This document shows positions 34,410 through 38,652 of a stretch of DNA of 38,652 nt, in pieces (within the stretch, counting starts at the first letter, position 1; every line of letters starts with the position of its first letter). A program made the translations under genes and the position numbers. The notes beneath the pieces are model-generated. The model did no database searches. It saw only the letters and a list, made by a program, of their open reading frames with translations, and was not told the origin of the DNA. The DNA is from Candidatus Omnitrophota bacterium (GTDB taxonomy: Bacteria; Omnitrophota; Gorgyraeia; Gorgyraeales; Gorgyraeaceae): NCBI GenBank assembly GCA_018814825.1, contig JAHIYJ010000037.1, forward strand, positions 1-38,652, read 5' to 3'.

Positions 34410-35993
34410 ATGACAGAGAAAAAAAATATAACATTGATATCTTTAAACGATTATCTGGCCCTTGGTTCCAGGAATATCAGCTCATTTCTGAAAGAAAGTG
34501 GCTACAAGGTAGATATAATATTTTTCAGAAATATGATAAGCAATGAAAAACTGTCTTCCGCTGAAATCGAAGAGGATCTATTAATTGATTTGGTAAGGCG
34601 ATTAGACGCGTCTATCGTTGGGATTAGCGTATGCTCGCCTTATTTTAAAACAGCGTCTCAGGTTACTCAACGCATTCAAGAAGAATTAAAAATTCCTGTT
34701 ATTTGGGGAGGGGTCCATCCTACAATTATGCCGGAACAAAGTATAAAAGTTGCCGATATGATCTGCGTTGGAGAAGGTGAACAGTTCATGTTGGAATTAA
34801 TGCAGAATTTGTCTGAGAGAAAAAGTATCGATAAAATCAAGGGATTATGGATTAGAAAAAATGGAGAAATAATAAAGGGTGAAGACTCTGCCCCTATTCA
34901 GAATCTGGATACCCTGTCTTACCCGGATTATTCAAACGAAGGAAAATATTTTATCGAGGCAAATAATATTTACGAAGGGGATCCTGCCTTATTTGAGGAT
35001 AAGGGGTTGGTAGGTTCCTGGAGAAAAGGCCTTATAACACTAAAAAACGAATACTATATGCTTGCTTCAAGAGGCTGCCCTTTTAGATGCGCTTACTGTT
35101 GCAATAGTTTTTTGCATAAGAAGTATTTGAATCAGGACAAGGTGGTAAGATGGAGAAGCGTAGGAAATGTTATAGGGGAAATCATTTCCATAACCAAACG
35201 TTTTCCTAAGATCAAAAAGATCCAGTTTTACGACGCACTTTTTCCATGGGATAGAGACTGGGTTTCAGAGTTTTGCAGAGAATATAAAAGGCATGTAAAC
35301 AGACCTTTTTATGTCTCAACTCACCCGCATGTGTTAAAGAAAGAAAATCTCGCCATGTTAAAGGAAGCAGGGGTTGAGATAGTTGGATTTGGAATCGAAA
35401 GTGGCTGTGAAAAGGTTCGTAGGGAGATTTACGATAGAGATGTCTCTGATTTAGCTATAATAAACGCAGCTAAAGTCATTCATGATCAGAAAATAGAGCC
35501 GCATTATTATATTATATTGGATAATCCTTTTGAGGATTGGCAGGATAGAAAGGCAGGCTTAGACTTGCTTTTGAAGCTGCCAAGGCCCTTTATTTTGATA
35601 ATACATTCCCTATATCTCTTCCCCAAGGTTGAAGTGACCAGGAGGGTTTTGTCTCTATGGTTTGGTAAACTTTCAGATAAAGAGATAGAAGACTGGCTTT
35701 TTAAACAGTCTCAGTTCGGCATGGATTTTACAACCAATCCTATTAATGACTTATTTTGGAAAAGTCTGTATTCATTGACCGCGAAAAGTTTTGTTCCGAA
35801 GTTTTTGATACGCTCAATAAGTAATAGCAGATTTTTTCAAAAGCACCCTAAGATCGTAGTTATGCTAGCAAAGTTATGCGATTATATAAAGTTTGCATGG
35901 ACCGGGGCAACGAGGTTGCTTAAGAGAAATATTAGCCTGAAGAATATAAAAAATAATTTAAGTCTCAGTCAATTTGCAGATACATACCATTAA
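34410..35993 (+). CDS. B12-binding-domain radical SAM protein
   Basis: N-terminal region with IPVIWGGVHPTIMPEQSIKVADMICVGEGE; radical SAM CxxxCxxC in MLASRGCPFRCAYCCNS; GFGIESGCEKVRREIYDR. Confidence 0.88.
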   Translation: MTEKKNITLISLNDYLALGSRNISSFLKESGYKVDIIFFRNMISNEKLSSAEIEEDLLIDLVRRLDASIVGISVCSPYFKTASQVTQRIQEELKIPVIWGGVHPTIMPEQSIKVADMICVGEGEQFMLELMQNLSERKSIDKIKGLWIRKNGEIIKGEDSAPIQNLDTLSYPDYSNEGKYFIEANNIYEGDPALFEDKGLVGSWRKGLITLKNEYYMLASRGCPFRCAYCCNSFLHKKYLNQDKVVRWRSVGNVIGEIISITKRFPKIKKIQFYDALFPWDRDWVSEFCREYKRHVNRPFYVSTHPHVLKKENLAMLKEAGVEIVGFGIESGCEKVRREIYDRDVSDLAIINAAKVIHDQKIEPHYYIILDNPFEDWQDRKAGLDLLLKLPRPFILIIHSLYLFPKVEVTRRVLSLWFGKLSDKEIEDWLFKQSQFGMDFTTNPINDLFWKSLYSLTAKSFVPKFLIRSISNSRFFQKHPKIVVMLAKLCDYIKFAWTGATRLLKRNISLKNIKNNLSLSQFADTYH

Positions 35994-36003
35994 ATGAATA
36001 GGA

Positions 36004-37290
36004 ATGATTAATCCTAAAACAGTAGTCAATTTTTATAATCTTTTAAAAAACCAGCGGCTAGATATTTCTCAGCTACGGGAGCTACAAAATCAAAAGTTAA
36101 GGAAAATAATTAAACATGCCTATGATAATGTTATTTATTATCATAAACTTTTTGATTCAGCAGGTATTTTGCCTGAAGATATTCGATCTGTAAATGATTT
36201 ACATAAGATCCCGATTACAACCAAATCTTGTCTGCGGGATTTGGATATCAGGGAAATAATCTCAAAAAATGCCCGGCCAGATGATTGTATCAAGATGATA
36301 ACCAGCGGAGAAAGCGGGATACCATTCGAGTTTTATCTAGGGCCAGAAGAATATGATTATTGGAAACTTCTCCTTCTTCGTTTTCATATGGCAAATGGAA
36401 TGAGATTAACAGATAAATGCACTGTGCTTGCATATCCTTTACGTTTTCCAAAAAATAAACGATGGTTTCAACGTCTTGGAGTCTTAAGGCATATCTATAT
36501 TTCAGCCTTAGATCCAGCCAAGAAGTACACTGACAAAATCATAAAATCTAATCCAGATGTCATACTTGGATATGCTAGCGCTTTAAAGCTTTTTGCTAAA
36601 GAAGCGGAAAAGAGGAAAGATATTAATATTAGACCGAAGTCAATTTTAAGTTCAGGAGAGATGCTGGACAGCGAAACAAGGTTCATCGTAAAAAAAACTT
36701 TTGGAATCCAGATAGCTGACCTGTATAGCGTGATAGAGACGGGTCCTATTGCATGGGAATGCCCTTTTCATGAAGGATATCATATCAATATTGATAGTGT
36801 GGTGCTTGAGTGCGTAAAGAATGGGAAAATAGCCTCTTATGGAGAGAAGGGGAGACTTATTTGCACAAACCTATTCAATTTTACTATGCCAATGATTAGA
36901 TATAGCGTTAATGATGTAGCTGTATTGACCAAAAAGACGTGTTCTTGCGGAAGAGGATTTCCTTTATTAGAAAAGATTGAGGGAAGATCACTTGATTTTA
37001 TAACTCTGCCAGATGATAGAGTTATTTCTCCCGCAGTAATACTTATCATGCTCCGTAGACTTATTGGACAAGCTCAGCACAAGGTAATTCAAAAAGAAAA
37101 AGATAAAATCTTAATCCAACTCGTACCTGGTAAGAATTTTCGGGAAGAGAGTATCGCTTCTTTGAAAAGAGAAATGCAAAAAGAGCTTAACGCCGCTATA
37201 AACATTGACGTAGAGATTGTTGAAGAAATAAAAAAAAGTAGATCCGGAAAAATGAGATCCGTAATCTCTGAAGTAGCCAATAATTTATAA
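36004..37290 (+). CDS. PaaK/CapK-like AMP-forming adenylate/CoA ligase family protein
   Basis: LRKIIKHAYDNVIYYHKLFDSAGILPEDIRSVNDLHKIPITTKSCLRD; SGESGIPFEFYLG; DLYSVIETGPIAWEC; CSCGRGFPLLEKIEGR. Confidence 0.8.
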   Translation: MINPKTVVNFYNLLKNQRLDISQLRELQNQKLRKIIKHAYDNVIYYHKLFDSAGILPEDIRSVNDLHKIPITTKSCLRDLDIREIISKNARPDDCIKMITSGESGIPFEFYLGPEEYDYWKLLLLRFHMANGMRLTDKCTVLAYPLRFPKNKRWFQRLGVLRHIYISALDPAKKYTDKIIKSNPDVILGYASALKLFAKEAEKRKDINIRPKSILSSGEMLDSETRFIVKKTFGIQIADLYSVIETGPIAWECPFHEGYHINIDSVVLECVKNGKIASYGEKGRLICTNLFNFTMPMIRYSVNDVAVLTKKTCSCGRGFPLLEKIEGRSLDFITLPDDRVISPAVILIMLRRLIGQAQHKVIQKEKDKILIQLVPGKNFREESIASLKREMQKELNAAINIDVEIVEEIKKSRSGKMRSVISEVANNL

Positions 37291-37304
37291 TAAGGAAAAC
37301 TATT

Positions 37305-38652
37305 ATGAAGATATTATTGATTGACCCAAATTTGAGCGGCATGATAAGCCAAAACGTTGGTTTGGCTTATGTGATTTCATCTGTTGAGCAGAGGCACCGG
37401 GTCAAGTTGCTGGATTTAACCTTTCAATCGAAGAGATATAATGAGTATATTTTAGCACAGATTGAAAGAGAAAAACCGGATTTAGTGGGTCTTTCAGTTA
37501 CCAGTTTTTCTTTGAGGGTCAGCATGGAGATCAGTGAATTGATTAAAAGGCGGTGTTCTGAAATTAGAATTATCTGGGGAGGCGGATACCCAACATTATT
37601 CCCGGAAGAAAGCATAAGTAGTCCCTCGATAGACGCCATATGCATAGGAGAAGGGGAGATCTCAGCCCTGGAATATCTAAATAGGTTGGAAGATGGCAGT
37701 GAGCCAAATGTAGAAGGGATTTGGTATAAGGATAAAAAAGGTCTCGTCCATAAGAATCGCCTGAGGCCCTTTGAAGAAAATATTGACAATATGCCTTTCC
37801 CTAACTGGGACCATTGGAAGATGGATAAGCACTTGGAAAAGAATCTTTACTTTGTCCCAGGCGCTGTCAAATTTTTAGCTTCTCGGGGATGTCCTTATAG
37901 CTGTTCTTTTTGTTCTAATGATGCGATTAGAAAATCTATACCAGGGCGATACTATAGACAAAGAACACCACAGAATATTATCGAAGAGATAAAAATAAAT
38001 GAATCTAGGTATTGGGAAAAAGGCTTTAGGGTTATCCATTTTGCAGATGAAATTTTCGGACTGAATTATGAATTCCTGAAGGATTTTTGTAGGTTATTTA
38101 AAAAAGAAGGACTGGATAAAAAATTCTCATGGTGTTGTGCAACGCGCGCCGATGTTATAACAGAAGACTGGGCCAGGACAGCGGCGGATTCTGGATGCGT
38201 CTGGATATGGCTTGGCATAGAATCAGGAGATGATTATGTACGTAATGGAGTCTATAAAAAAAATATTACCGGAGACCAAATAATAGGAGCAGTCTCCTGT
38301 CTTAGAAACAATGGCATTGCTTATAATTTTTCCATAATGGTCGGCTGTCCGGAAGATACGAGGGAAACAATAGAAAAGAGCATAAGATTGGCAAAGGCAT
38401 TGAAACCCGCCACATTTGATGTTTCTTTTTATCAGCCATTGCCTAAAACAGAGTTAGGCGCTGAGATTTTACGAACAATGAAAGTCAGAGACATTGTGTT
38501 TGACAGGCATGTGGATTACCCTAGAATACGTACAAAGAGTTTAAGCATATCCGATTTAAACAAAATTATGTGGAAAATTCGATTGATAAAATTATATATG
38601 TTTTTATTTGTCGGACTAAAGAGTAAGAAAATAGTTTTTATATTAGATATAA
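37305..38652 (+). CDS. B12-binding-domain radical SAM protein, 3' truncated by window edge
   Basis: Own translation from ATG 37305 is open to the window end (MKILLIDPNLSGMISQNVGLAYVISSVEQRHRVKLLDL...IIWGGGYPTLFPEESI...FLASRGCPYSCSFCSNDAIRK...). Confidence 0.88.
   Translation, partial: MKILLIDPNLSGMISQNVGLAYVISSVEQRHRVKLLDLTFQSKRYNEYILAQIEREKPDLVGLSVTSFSLRVSMEISELIKRRCSEIRIIWGGGYPTLFPEESISSPSIDAICIGEGEISALEYLNRLEDGSEPNVEGIWYKDKKGLVHKNRLRPFEENIDNMPFPNWDHWKMDKHLEKNLYFVPGAVKFLASRGCPYSCSFCSNDAIRKSIPGRYYRQRTPQNIIEEIKINESRYWEKGFRVIHFADEIFGLNYEFLKDFCRLFKKEGLDKKFSWCCATRADVITEDWARTAADSGCVWIWLGIESGDDYVRNGVYKKNITGDQIIGAVSCLRNNGIAYNFSIMVGCPEDTRETIEKSIRLAKALKPATFDVSFYQPLPKTELGAEILRTMKVRDIVFDRHVDYPRIRTKSLSISDLNKIMWKIRLIKLYMFLFVGLKSKKIVFILDI

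Overview
Gram-negative-type bacterial chromosome segment of about 38.7 kb. The gene content would fit an Omnitrophota-like candidate phylum, but that is only an impression. From about 1 to 29 kb it is dense housekeeping: lpxI (partial), a GAF-ANTAR regulator, queF, glnA, DUF3108, gdhA, a GltB-like FMN glutamate synthase domain protein, carB, DUF1846, a PurF-like protein, an HI0933-type flavoprotein, mnmG, a QueG-like Fe-S protein, guaA, convergent lpxB and Gfo/Idh, msbA, rpsB-tsf-pyrH-frr, tRNA-Lys, archease-rtcB and serS. From about 29.8 kb onward it becomes accessory: a LAGLIDADG-type ORF between a tRNA promoter and tRNA-Ser(GGA), then tRNA-Ser(TGA), then a decayed island bounded by three copies of the tRNA-Ser 3' end (deacetylase-like, AlaDH/PNT-like, truncated miaB-like fused to an excisionase-like tail). 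The window ends in a B12/radical-SAM, PaaK/CapK-like, B12/radical-SAM cluster that runs off the edge. The strongest leads are: (i) promoter-plus-terminator leaders with shared elements upstream of gdhA and the gltB-like gene, near an ANTAR regulator, suggesting an antitermination regulon; (ii) the tRNA-Ser island with repeated att-like sites; (iii) the two-rSAM/PaaK-like cluster; (iv) a PurF-like protein with Ser in place of the N-terminal nucleophile Cys; (v) a heptamer-based inverted repeat.
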